This document shows positions 51,510 to 60,443 of a stretch of 64,000 nt of DNA, piece after piece (the first letter of the stretch is position 1; every line of letters begins with the position of its first letter). The notes beneath the pieces were generated by a model. The model was given only the letters and a program-made list of their open reading frames with translations, was not told where the DNA came from and searched no databases. A program made the position numbers and the translations under genes. The DNA lies in assembly GCF_025628985.1 (NCBI RefSeq), contig NZ_JAOTEM010000005.1, forward strand, positions 124,001 to 188,000. Direction: 5' to 3'. The DNA comes from Chryseobacterium edaphi (lineage in GTDB: Bacteria; Bacteroidota; Bacteroidia; Flavobacteriales; Weeksellaceae).

Positions 51510-52895
51510 TTATTGATTCCAATTGTAAACACTTTTTGTATCAAAATGATTATCGTCGATTTTTCTCAAAAAGATCAATCTGTCAGATTCCGGAATATAT
51601 CTTACCGCAGTCAATATAGAATTAGCTCTTCTTGCTGATCCGATTCCTTCAGAATTGTTATGAATATTAATGTTAGAACCTTTTCCTACATTTCCAGACT
51701 TAAAAGGAGTTAAATTAAATCCGTCACCGAAGAAATAAGTCGTGTTTCCTTTTGTGAAATATCCTGCATTTCCGTAGATTTCTGCCGATGAATCACTTGA
51801 AGTTCCGTCAGATCCCACTACAAACCAGCGACCAGTTCCGTAAGTGATAATTGGGTCAGGAAAACGGTTTGATGGTGTAGATTGTGGCATCGTTTTGTTG
51901 ACATCAAATCCGTACATAAAGGTTTTTCCGTTTACAGTTTCAGTACGTATGATATTTACCCCAGACATTGTTGTGTTGTTTCTGTAAGCAGGAACTTCAC
52001 TCATTGTGATGTTTCCGTTTTGAAGATTGATGAATGCCATATCTCCAAAATTGCTCTGGTTGATTCTTACGCCTGTGTAATAGCCAAAAGAAGCCAGATA
52101 ATCCTGATCGTTGATAGAAACCGGAGTTAATGTTTTCAGAATCAATTTATCTTTTAAAGGAATATCCTGTTCACCTTGAGCCGAAACATATACCAGTTTT
52201 GAAGATTCTTTCCAGCCTGTTGCTTTTCTCAGGATCAGTATTCTTCCGGAATTGGTCACGGCAACATCAGCTTCCATGTAATCGGTGTCTAGAGTGATCT
52301 CTTTTTCCCATTTTTTAGTCATGGTAGAAAGATCAATAACAATATTATCAATGGTGTTTGCCGTTTTTTTAGACACAGATCTGTCGTTGATGATCGCCGC
52401 ATATTTTCCGTTTTCAGAAAATCTCACATAGGTTGTCCCTTGTTTCATTCCGCCTTCTGTAAAGAGTTTTGCAACGCTTGTTGTGGTGAAATTTCCGTCT
52501 TTTCTGTTGAAAACATGCTGGAAAATCTCTTTTCTGTTGATCTTCGTTTCAATTTCTTCTGTGAAAACCACAAACTGATCTTTGCTTATTTCTATAGAAC
52601 CTAAATAATTATGAAGAACACCGTTTGTTTTGTTGGCGTAATCTTTAATGAAAGTATCGATCAGACTTCCGTTCTGGTCAAGTTTTCTGATGATGATCTT
52701 CTTGTGGGGATAGCTGCTGTAACCATCTTCATTAATGTCGCTGAATACGTATTGATTATAATCATCAGCCAAAACAAGCTTTACGTCTTTTTCGTATTTA
52801 GAATTATACTCGAAAGAATCACCGTAAACGAATTTCTTTTGTCCAAATGACAATGCGCTTACAATCGACAGGGAAAATATTAAAGTTTTTTTCAT
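51510..52895 (-). CDS. secreted protein of unknown function, propeller-like
   Basis: The 461-residue protein has a signal peptide (MKKTLIFSLSIVSALSFG) and a beta-rich mature part with repeated strand patterns (KIIIRKLDQNGSL, DNIVIDLSTMTKKW, GRILILRKAT), suggesting a beta-propeller, though I do not recognise a family. It follows the gene at 52897 after 1 base, so the two are one operon. No T9SS sorting domain or lipobox is seen, so periplasmic location is likely. Function is unknown. Confidence 0.72.
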   Translation of the reverse strand: MKKTLIFSLSIVSALSFGQKKFVYGDSFEYNSKYEKDVKLVLADDYNQYVFSDINEDGYSSYPHKKIIIRKLDQNGSLIDTFIKDYANKTNGVLHNYLGSIEISKDQFVVFTEEIETKINRKEIFQHVFNRKDGNFTTTSVAKLFTEGGMKQGTTYVRFSENGKYAAIINDRSVSKKTANTIDNIVIDLSTMTKKWEKEITLDTDYMEADVAVTNSGRILILRKATGWKESSKLVYVSAQGEQDIPLKDKLILKTLTPVSINDQDYLASFGYYTGVRINQSNFGDMAFINLQNGNITMSEVPAYRNNTTMSGVNIIRTETVNGKTFMYGFDVNKTMPQSTPSNRFPDPIITYGTGRWFVVGSDGTSSDSSAEIYGNAGYFTKGNTTYFFGDGFNLTPFKSGNVGKGSNINIHNNSEGIGSARRANSILTAVRYIPESDRLIFLRKIDDNHFDTKSVYNWNQ

Positions 52896-52896
52896 T

Positions 52897-54078
52897 TTAG
52901 TTATAAAGTTTTTGTTCTAAAGCTTTCAATTCATAGTTTTGATCATAAGATAATTTTAGATCAACAAGGTGTTCCTGCATTTCGTTCAGATATTTTTCTG
53001 CTTCAGTTTTGTTTCCTAATGCAAGATTCAGACGGATTAAATTTAAATAGAGATACGTTGCGATTTTCCCGTTGAAGATTGCTTTTTTATCGTTGTAATC
53101 GATCTTTTTAAGTGTAGCTTTCCAGATGTCAACTCCTTTATTCAGATTTTCGAATGCCGTTTTGTTCGGTGCGTAATCCGGTTTTGCCTGCATTTTTTTC
53201 AGATTGGTCGTCACATAGATATTTGCTTTTTCCAAATCGTCGTATTCTCCTTTGTTTTTTACAGATTCTAATTTTACAGTAGAGATGATTTTTGAAAAAC
53301 CGTAATTTTCAGCTAGAATATCATTAATTCTTGCAATTACTTTTTGAAGATAGTTTTTTTCATGAGCACTTAAATTGATTTCGTTTGTAGGACTTGAAGC
53401 GATTTCTTCAAAATCTGAGAAAAGATTTTTGTCAATTTTTACTACTCCGCCTTGCTTTACAACCAATTTTGTTGGTTGGCTTGCAAAAGATTTTCCTGCA
53501 TTATCCTGAAAATTTGTTCTTTCCATGTTTACGGAAATATCAATGTAATTTCCACCTCTGGAATATCCGTCAATATTAATTTGCGAAGCCAGAACTTTAT
53601 TATCAACAATTAAAGCATTTCTTAGATCCGGCTCGGAATAAATAGGTTTTTGAGGAATATTCAATTGTGGACGAGAAGGCAGTCTCAAAACCGGTGGCAT
53701 TGCATTCATGGCAATTTTCTCAACAGTTTTCATCTTATTGTACTGCTCAGATTCAGTTCTGTATTTTTCGTTAAGTTTTTTTACATCAGCATCATAATCT
53801 TTTAACTTTTCGGCGTGCTGCAGTTTTGCATCTTCAACACTTTTGTCGTAGTTGTCAACTAGTTGCTGGTGTTTCGCTTTAGCTTCTTTTATGGCATCTT
53901 CCTTTGTAATATTATAAGGAGAATTTACGGTTACAGAATAATTTCTGTTTTGAGCTTCTACTGGATTTACAGGCTCTTTAAGGATTTGAAATGAGATGTT
54001 TTCTGCATCAATTCTCTGAGCCTGAATTATTGTGGCTGTGAAAGATAGGAAAACTGAAAGAATAAAATTTAGTTTCAT
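52897..54078 (-). CDS. secreted helical protein of unknown function
   Basis: The 393-residue protein has a signal peptide (to about 20, QAQ). Residues 60-120 form a long charged coiled coil (KAKHQQLVDNYDKSVEDAKL), followed by a Pro-rich stretch (PPVLRLPSRPQLNIPQKP, about 128-145) and a helical end with TPR-like pairs (LNLIRLNLALGNKTEAEKYL, about 349-368). I do not recognise a family. It is the first gene of a two-gene operon with the propeller-like protein and may form a complex with it in the periplasm. A -7 box (TAAATTTG, minus strand) lies at 54102-54109. Confidence 0.72.
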   Translation of the reverse strand: MKLNFILSVFLSFTATIIQAQRIDAENISFQILKEPVNPVEAQNRNYSVTVNSPYNITKEDAIKEAKAKHQQLVDNYDKSVEDAKLQHAEKLKDYDADVKKLNEKYRTESEQYNKMKTVEKIAMNAMPPVLRLPSRPQLNIPQKPIYSEPDLRNALIVDNKVLASQINIDGYSRGGNYIDISVNMERTNFQDNAGKSFASQPTKLVVKQGGVVKIDKNLFSDFEEIASSPTNEINLSAHEKNYLQKVIARINDILAENYGFSKIISTVKLESVKNKGEYDDLEKANIYVTTNLKKMQAKPDYAPNKTAFENLNKGVDIWKATLKKIDYNDKKAIFNGKIATYLYLNLIRLNLALGNKTEAEKYLNEMQEHLVDLKLSYDQNYELKALEQKLYN

Positions 54079-54288
54079 TAGTTTTAAAAATTTAAGTGTG
54101 GCAAATTTAATTTTTTTTTATAATTAAATGGATTAAATATTTTCTTTGCTAAATATATATAAATAAAGCATTATAAATACAGATGAAAATGCTCTCTTAA
54201 ATAAATGTTGTTTTTAATAGATATTGAAGATTTTAAAAACGTTTTGGCAGAAAAATTGAATATAGTATTATTACTAAATTAAATAATT

Positions 54289-54762
54289 ATGGGAACGAAC
54301 GCACAAAATCAGAAACTCAACAAATACGAAATGGAAAATCAAACAGTTTGTACTGGTTTTTCGAGTTTTAGTGATGCGGAAGAATACGCAAACAAAGTTG
54401 GCGGTACTGTAGTTGAGGTAGGTTTCAAAGACGGAAACGATAATCCCCAATTAACTACAGATGCAGGATTAGTTGAAAAAAAATTGCACTATTATGTAGA
54501 TGCCGGTGAAGAATATAAATTTATTCATTCATCAGATCCCGGTTTTAAGCAGTATGCAGATGAGTTGCAGAAAATCAAAGCTAAACAGCAGCAATCTCCG
54601 CCAGATGAAAGATATATAGCAAATTTTGAAATTGAAAATGCTGAAGATCCTATTGTTGTCTTGAAGAATGATCAATTCGAATCTGTAACGTCAAGAGAAC
54701 GATCAAAATATCTGAAACATGCCCATGTTTACGAAATAGGAGTTTCGACATCTAAATCTTAA
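54289..54762 (+). CDS. conserved small protein of unknown function
   Basis: The 157-residue soluble protein has no signal peptide. The start MGTNAQNQK precedes a MENQTVCTGFSSFSDAEEYAN segment; an internal ATG at about residue 15 is another possible start. It contains a single Cys and a Gln-rich middle (KAKQQQSPPDERY). I do not recognise a family. It lies 11 bases before the small DUF6496-like gene, so the two are probably co-transcribed, perhaps under stress or stationary phase, but that is inference. Confidence 0.65.
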   Translation: MGTNAQNQKLNKYEMENQTVCTGFSSFSDAEEYANKVGGTVVEVGFKDGNDNPQLTTDAGLVEKKLHYYVDAGEEYKFIHSSDPGFKQYADELQKIKAKQQQSPPDERYIANFEIENAEDPIVVLKNDQFESVTSRERSKYLKHAHVYEIGVSTSKS

Positions 54763-54773
54763 AATATACAATC

Positions 54774-54965
54774 ATGAGCAAAACAAAATATTCTGAAAAA
54801 GCTCAGGAAAAAGTAGGAAAGGTGATGAAAGAATTCAAAGAAGGAAAACTGAAATCATCTTCTGGTGAGAAAGTTACAGATAAGAAGCAGGCGGTTGCAA
54901 TAGGAATATCTGAAGCAAAAGAAAAAGGTTTAAAAGTACCTGAAAAGAAAAGTAAAAAAGATTAA
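54774..54965 (+). CDS. DUF6496-like small basic protein
   Basis: The 63-residue lysine-rich protein reads YSEKAQEKVGKVMKEFKEGK in its first third and SGEKVTDKKQAVAIGISEA in the middle, the pattern of the DUF6496 family of small proteins that occur in many bacteria and resemble stress or DNA-associated proteins. Function unknown. It is probably in one operon with the gene before it and ends in a strong terminator. Confidence 0.8.
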   Translation: MSKTKYSEKAQEKVGKVMKEFKEGKLKSSSGEKVTDKKQAVAIGISEAKEKGLKVPEKKSKKD

Positions 54966-54973
54966 ATTTAATA

Positions 54974-55006
54974 AAAAACCGTTCTGGAAATTCCAGAACG
55001 GTTTTT
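54974..55006. terminator. bidirectional terminator between convergent genes
   Basis: AAAAACCGTTCTGGAA / TTCCAGAACGGTTTTT, a perfect 16-bp stem with almost no loop, serves both the DUF6496 gene and glgP. Confidence 0.93.
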
Positions 55007-55009
55007 GTT

Positions 55010-56674
55010 TTATCTGTTTTGATTATACATTATTTCATAATATTCATTTGCCATTCTATCGCTGTTGAATTGGTCTTTCACATCATTCATGGCATTCTGC
55101 TGTATTTTTCTCCATTTTTTTGGTTGGTCATAATACAGTGGTAGAATTTCATTTTCAAGAATTTCGTATAACTTATTTAAATCATAATTGTCTTGCTCAT
55201 AAATGCTCATATTTTCGTAATCACATTTTGGAACGACAAAAGAATTTTCTCCGTGTTTTGCGAACTCCGGAATCCAGCCGTCATCTGTCGAAAGATTGAC
55301 AGATCCGTTCATTGCAGCCGACATTCCGGAAGTTCCAGAAGCTTCTCTCGGAACTCTCGGATTGTTTAGCCAAAGATCTGAACCTTGCTTTAGAGATTTG
55401 CTTAAAGACAATTCATACCCGGTAAGAACTGCCATGTTTTTATAATTTTTACTTTCCTCGACAAGAGTATTGAAGGTCGAAATAGACGAATAATCCATAG
55501 GATAAGGTTTTCCGGCCCAAATAATCTGTACAGGATATTTCGAATTGTTTAGTAATTTAGAAAATCGGTCTTTGTCGTGAAGTAGGAGATCTGCACGTTT
55601 GTAACCTGCAAATCTTCTTGCCCAAACGATTGTGAAAACGTTCGGATCAAATAAATTTCCGGTTTGGTCTGCAACGATTTTGAATAATCTTTTCTTTAAA
55701 AGTTTTTTACGGTAATCAAAGATTGTATCGTTGTTTTCGTCTTTCGCAATATAAAGTTCTTTGTCACCCCAATATTTGAATTCCTGAGCATTGGTGATTG
55801 ATTTGATCTCACAAATTCCGGGATATTTGCTCCACATTGCTCTCGAAACTACGCCGTGAAGCTGAGAAACTCCATTGGCGATTCTTGACATTTTCAATGC
55901 ACAAAGCGAATGATTGAACAATTCACCGTCAGAACCTTCCAGTTTTTTGGCTTCTTCCATGCTTAATCCTGAAAAATAAGACATATCGTAGCATAGTCGC
56001 AGGTTGTGTTTTTCATTTCCTGCCTCTTCCGGAGTATGTGTCGTGAATACTAATTTCTCTTTTACTTTTTGAAGATCACCATTGTATTTTTTCAGTAAGT
56101 GAAAAGCAGCGGGAAGTCCGTGTGCTTCGTTGAGATGATAAACTTCTCTTTCGATATTCATTTCATCCAGAAGTTTTGCGCCACCTTTTCCTAATAAAAT
56201 ATATTGCGCAAGTTTTGTAGATTCGTTGGCGTCATATAATTTGTGACAAATCGTTTTTGAAATATGATCATTTTCAGGAACGTCTGTAGAAAGGAAAAAC
56301 ATTGGTGCTGTATGGAAAATTTCAGGATCAAGATACCATACTTTTACCCAAACCGGAGCACTGTGAATTTCGATCTGAAATTTTATCCCAGTATCTTCAA
56401 GGAAGCTGTACATTTTTCTCGTCCATGTCGGCTGTAGAGTTTGGTCGTGATTTCTTGCCTGATCGTAATAACCGAATTTCCAGAGAATTCCGATTCCTAC
56501 CAAATCCTGTTTTAAATTGTATGCACTTCTCATGTGCGACCCCGCCAAAAACCCCAAACCACCAGAATATATTTTGAGAACCTGTTCTATGGCAAATTCC
56601 ATAGAAAAATAGGCTACTTTTTTAGTGTATTTTTCGTTAACGCTGTAAGGTATTTTAAAATTCTTAAAATCCAT
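55010..56674 (-). CDS. glgP: alpha-glucan phosphorylase-like protein (GT35)
   Basis: The 554-residue protein matches the short alpha-glucan phosphorylase family, which releases glucose 1-phosphate from glycogen-like glucans. Visible family blocks: VAYFSMEFAIEQVLKIYSGG (about 19-38), LNEAHGLPAAFHLLK (about 179-193), WARRFAGYKRADLLL (about 350-364) with phosphate-binding Arg/Lys, and NNPRVPREASGTSGM near 438-452. The Lys that normally carries pyridoxal phosphate in the SGTSxxK block is replaced by Ser (residue 452). It therefore may lack the usual phosphorylase activity or use another role. It runs tail to tail with the DUF6496 gene. Confidence 0.82.
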   Translation of the reverse strand: MDFKNFKIPYSVNEKYTKKVAYFSMEFAIEQVLKIYSGGLGFLAGSHMRSAYNLKQDLVGIGILWKFGYYDQARNHDQTLQPTWTRKMYSFLEDTGIKFQIEIHSAPVWVKVWYLDPEIFHTAPMFFLSTDVPENDHISKTICHKLYDANESTKLAQYILLGKGGAKLLDEMNIEREVYHLNEAHGLPAAFHLLKKYNGDLQKVKEKLVFTTHTPEEAGNEKHNLRLCYDMSYFSGLSMEEAKKLEGSDGELFNHSLCALKMSRIANGVSQLHGVVSRAMWSKYPGICEIKSITNAQEFKYWGDKELYIAKDENNDTIFDYRKKLLKKRLFKIVADQTGNLFDPNVFTIVWARRFAGYKRADLLLHDKDRFSKLLNNSKYPVQIIWAGKPYPMDYSSISTFNTLVEESKNYKNMAVLTGYELSLSKSLKQGSDLWLNNPRVPREASGTSGMSAAMNGSVNLSTDDGWIPEFAKHGENSFVVPKCDYENMSIYEQDNYDLNKLYEILENEILPLYYDQPKKWRKIQQNAMNDVKDQFNSDRMANEYYEIMYNQNR

Positions 56675-56876
56675 ATGTAGATGAGTTTTTGTGTTTAAAA
56701 AAGTAAAGGTATTAATTAAGAAAATAAACTTTACATTAATTATATGATAAATTATTTTTAAAACAATCTATCGAATAGTTTTTTTGACTACCTTTAAGTG
56801 TAAATTTTTGATAATCAAAAACTTCAAGACTGAAACGGGGGTTTCGGAATGTCCTTTAATAATTAAAAGTCAGTGC

Positions 56877-57674
56877 ATGAAAAAATTATTCTCAGAGGAA
56901 GATTTGATCAAAAATCTAAGTTTATACTATCTCAACCGACATCTGAAGAAAAAGCCGATGGAGAAATACCATCGCACAATTGATGCGTCTCCTCTCCATG
57001 ACAGGGAAAAATATAAGAAGAAAGCTGAGATTTTGCTGCTGAACTCTTTTATGCATCATTTTCCTGAAGTGACCTTCGAAAACCTTACCTGCGAAAGCCC
57101 GGACTTTATCGCAAAATTCAACGACAAAAAAATCGGGATAGAATTGACTGAAGTGATCAATCATCTTGAAATGAAAAAAGTTGAGAGCAATTTGAATAAA
57201 ATTTTCCGTCAGGCTGAAATATTGTTAGAACATGAAGACACCACGAAATATCGTGGTGTTTATTTTTTGTTGTTTCATGCCTACTTAAAATTTGAAACCC
57301 CGGAACAGCAACAGGAAATTATTCAAAATATTTATAAAAGTATCAAAAAAAATAAAGCTTTCGGATGTGTGAAAAGCATCAGGAAATCTTCCCACCGCAG
57401 AAATGTTTTTATCACTCACGAATACAACATGAATCTTTTTGATGAGCTGTGTTCTGAGAAAATTTTAGAAATCATAGATAAAAAAAATGAGAAATTTCCT
57501 TACTATGACAGATCTGTGGATGAATGTTGGCTGGTCATTGTTTCGGATATGAATTCCCTGGCTTCCCGATATACTTTTATTCAGGATAAAGAACATTTGA
57601 ATGAGGTGCAAAGTCCGTTTCATAAAATTTTCCATCTTGAAAATCTTTGCGGGAATATGACAAGTATTAAATAA
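56877..57674 (+). CDS. unknown protein with PD-(D/E)xK-like signature
   Basis: A frame is open from 56784, but the ATG at 56877 (MKKLFSEEDLIKNLSLYYLN) is the better start, giving 265 residues. After a basic N-terminal part, residues 58-90 contain ESPDFIAKFNDKKIGIELTE, which has the PD...(E)-x-T shape of PD-(D/E)xK nucleases, with Thr where Lys is usual. No signal peptide. The centre contains an RKSSHRRNVFITHEYN segment. I do not recognise a family; a nuclease-like or DNA-associated role is only a possibility. It stands alone. Confidence 0.6.
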   Translation: MKKLFSEEDLIKNLSLYYLNRHLKKKPMEKYHRTIDASPLHDREKYKKKAEILLLNSFMHHFPEVTFENLTCESPDFIAKFNDKKIGIELTEVINHLEMKKVESNLNKIFRQAEILLEHEDTTKYRGVYFLLFHAYLKFETPEQQQEIIQNIYKSIKKNKAFGCVKSIRKSSHRRNVFITHEYNMNLFDELCSEKILEIIDKKNEKFPYYDRSVDECWLVIVSDMNSLASRYTFIQDKEHLNEVQSPFHKIFHLENLCGNMTSIK

Positions 57675-57746
57675 TTTTTAAATATTTAACAGCGAATATT
57701 TAATAAAATAACATTTTCAATATTAATTATTTTGATTTTGTCATTA

Positions 57747-57779
57747 TTTGGTGATTATAATTAAATTTCATTATATTTG
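57747..57779 (+). promoter_or_regulatory. promoter of the large T9SS protein
   Basis: TTTG at 57747-57750 and TATATTTG at 57772-57779 are 21 bases apart, 31 bases before the ATG at 57811. It is the best promoter match in the window. Confidence 0.65.
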
Positions 57780-57810
57780 GTAAAGTTTAATCCTTAATAA
57801 CCAATTCGAT

Positions 57811-59913
57811 ATGAAAAAAACTTTACTATTATTTCTTTTCCTGATTTCTCAAGCTTTCTTTGCTCAGGCAGATTGCTCTACGGCACTATCGGTTTGCGGA
57901 AATTCGAATATTACGTACAATCCCACGGGAATTGGTAATGTCAATGAATCTTTAGGAGGTTGTTTGATCTCGGGAGAGCATAACTCGATTTGGTATAAAC
58001 TTACCATTGCGACAAGTGGAACGCTTACTTTCAATCTCGTTCCAAATGATCCAAACGCAGATTACGATTGGGCAGTTTATGGTCCGAATGTTACTTGTGG
58101 ATCTTTGGGTTCGCCCATCAGATGTAACGCAGCAACCGTTATCGGAGTAGGTGCGGCTACGGGATTGAATATGACAAGTACGATCACAAATGCTGCGGGA
58201 GGTTCTACAACTCCTTATTGTCAGTATATGGATGTTTTGGCTGGTCAGACTTACTACTTATATATTGATAACTGGGTAGGAGCAGGAAGCACAACTGTTG
58301 CGCCTTTTTCATTAACATGGGGCGGAACGGCAACTTTAGCTTCTCCGTTTACAGATCCTGCATTGCAGCCACAACCTTTTGTTCCGCCGGGATTACCTGC
58401 AGCAAACCCTGCAGATCCTAGAGAAGTATTAATTTGCGTAAGTCCTGCAATTTTTGATTTCAATACACTTACGTCAGGAATTCTGAATGGAAATGCTAAT
58501 TTCGTTATATCTTATCACACTACTCAAAATGACGCATTGGCAGGAACAAGTCCTATTATAACTCCAATTACTGTTAATACAACAACAGTTTATTACTACA
58601 GCATCCATTATCAGGATCCTGCGAATCCGACTAATCCTCTTAATTTTTGCCGACAAATAAGTCCATTTAAATTTAAACAAGGAAATATTACAGCGCTTGA
58701 TAAAACACTATTTGCCTGTAACAATAACAAATCGGGTACGGCAACCTTCAATTTGACAACAGCAGGTGTTTTCGTAGGAAATAATATAAATATAAAATAT
58801 TATCCTACAATGGCTAACCTGAATGCAGGAACAGGACAGATAACTAACCCGACTCAGTACGTTTCTGCACAAGGTACAGTATATGCACTTGTGACTACAG
58901 CAGAAGGTTGTTCTGATACAGCGGCAATTACACTAAGTTTTTATCCTGAAGTTGTGGTGAATGATACTACTTTACGGTTCTGTGCATTACAGCAAAATCT
59001 GGTTACCGCAGCTTTCGATCTTACCACTGCAAATGTTACATTACAAACCGGAGTCACAAAAAAATACTATAAATCATTACAGGATGCAATCAGCGGAACC
59101 AATGAAATACCCGCTTCAATGGCAACAGCGTATATTTCTCCAAATGGAGTGGTTTATGTAAAAGTGATTGATGGAAATGGATGTTTTGGAATTGCAAAAA
59201 TTACTTTGCAGGTGATTCCTCCGGTTTATTCTACTGTTTTAAAAGATAAGATCATTTGTATTGAAGATAAAACTACTCTTGATGCAGGTGCAGGATTTGA
59301 CGGATATGAATGGAGTACTGGAGCAACGACACAAATAATCTCTAATGTTGGCGTAGGAAATTACTGGGTAAAACTGAAAACTGGCGAATGTATTTCTTAT
59401 CAGACCGTAAAAGTGTATGCATCTGATCAACCGGTTGTGGAGAGTATTGATATTTCAAATACTACAGTTACTGTAAATGCAAATGGGGGTAAAGCACCTT
59501 ACAAATATTCTATTGACAATGTAAACTGGCAGGATTCTAATGTATTTACAAATATAAAAAGAGGAGATCACATAGTTTATGTGAAAGATTCCTATGATTG
59601 TGAACCGCTTAGTGTCAATATTGTTGTACCAAATTTAATCAACGTAATTACGCCAAACGGAGACGGGATAAATGATGTCATTGATTATTCGGCATTGGCT
59701 AATAAACAGAATTTAGTATTCACGATTTTCGACCGTTATGGAAATAAAGTTTTCCAGGCAGACAGATTCAACCATTACAAGTGGGACGGAACTTCAGGTG
59801 GAAAAAAAGTTCCTACCGGGAATTATTGGTACTCGGTAACATGGAATGAGAATGATCAAAAGAATACCTTATTCAAATATACAGGTTGGGTATTGGTGAA
59901 AAACAGAGAATAA
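57811..59913 (+). CDS. large T9SS type B secreted protein
   Basis: The 700-residue protein has a signal peptide (MKKTLLLFLFLISQAFFAQ). The N-terminal 180 residues look like an Ig/jelly-roll domain (SIWYKLTIATSGTLTF), then several beta repeats with YYYSIHYQDP and TAAITLSFYPEVVV segments, and PKD/SprB-like repeats (GGKAPYKYSIDNVNWQD). The end is the type B sorting domain (ITPNGDGINDVIDY, FDRYGNKVFQAD, GTSGGKKVPTGNYWYSV). It is exported by the type IX system, possibly to the surface for adhesion or gliding. It is a single-gene unit. Confidence 0.92.
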   Translation: MKKTLLLFLFLISQAFFAQADCSTALSVCGNSNITYNPTGIGNVNESLGGCLISGEHNSIWYKLTIATSGTLTFNLVPNDPNADYDWAVYGPNVTCGSLGSPIRCNAATVIGVGAATGLNMTSTITNAAGGSTTPYCQYMDVLAGQTYYLYIDNWVGAGSTTVAPFSLTWGGTATLASPFTDPALQPQPFVPPGLPAANPADPREVLICVSPAIFDFNTLTSGILNGNANFVISYHTTQNDALAGTSPIITPITVNTTTVYYYSIHYQDPANPTNPLNFCRQISPFKFKQGNITALDKTLFACNNNKSGTATFNLTTAGVFVGNNINIKYYPTMANLNAGTGQITNPTQYVSAQGTVYALVTTAEGCSDTAAITLSFYPEVVVNDTTLRFCALQQNLVTAAFDLTTANVTLQTGVTKKYYKSLQDAISGTNEIPASMATAYISPNGVVYVKVIDGNGCFGIAKITLQVIPPVYSTVLKDKIICIEDKTTLDAGAGFDGYEWSTGATTQIISNVGVGNYWVKLKTGECISYQTVKVYASDQPVVESIDISNTTVTVNANGGKAPYKYSIDNVNWQDSNVFTNIKRGDHIVYVKDSYDCEPLSVNIVVPNLINVITPNGDGINDVIDYSALANKQNLVFTIFDRYGNKVFQADRFNHYKWDGTSGGKKVPTGNYWYSVTWNENDQKNTLFKYTGWVLVKNRE

Positions 59914-59939
59914 AATTTAAATAAAATGATTTAATAATG

Positions 59940-59975
59940 AAGACCATCTTGAGAGAGATGGTCTTTTATTTTTTA
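59940..59975 (+). terminator. terminator of the T9SS protein
   Basis: AAGACCATCT / AGATGGTCTT, a 10-bp stem, then TTATTTTTT. Confidence 0.85.
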
Positions 59976-60332
59976 ATTAAAAACTTTAGTATCTTTAAAA
60001 TAATCTGAGAGATAAATAATTTTTCCATGCTCTGAAAACTGAACAATCGTACAGATGTCATTTTCGTATTCTCCGGATCCCGACATATTTCCAATTGATG
60101 TGGTCTGATAAAAATATTTCTCATTTCCTAAATGAAAAATCTCAGAAACACGCCACTCAATTTTATCATAACGTCTGAAAATAGCTCTGAACAAAGCTAA
60201 AATTCTGTTTTTTCCTGAAATTTCTTTTGAAGGTGGAATCCAAATTATACTCTCGTCAGTAAACCACTTCTCCAGCTGATCGATTTTCAGGGAATTTAAA
60301 TCTTTCATAAAATCACTGATCTTACACACCAT
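59973..60332 (-). CDS. SnoaL/NTF2-like protein
   Basis: The 119-residue protein starts at 60332 or, one possible alternative, at the internal Met 9. The order WFTDESIIWIPPSKEISGKN, the ILALFRAIFRRYDKIEWRV strand pair and the FYQTTSIG and CTIVQFSEHGKIIYLSDYF strands are typical of the NTF2/SnoaL-like cone fold. No signal peptide. These small proteins are ligand-binding or isomerase-like; nothing here shows the ligand. It is divergent from the gene at 60444. Confidence 0.75.
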   Translation of the reverse strand: MVCKISDFMKDLNSLKIDQLEKWFTDESIIWIPPSKEISGKNRILALFRAIFRRYDKIEWRVSEIFHLGNEKYFYQTTSIGNMSGSGEYENDICTIVQFSEHGKIIYLSDYFKDTKVFN

Positions 60333-60443
60333 AAATTACTTCTTTTTATCCTTATATACGGAGAATTCGTTAACTTGGATTTAAGTTTGATTCGGGAAAT
60401 GTAAGGTAAAAAATCGGTTTTAAAATACAATTAAATAAAAAGA

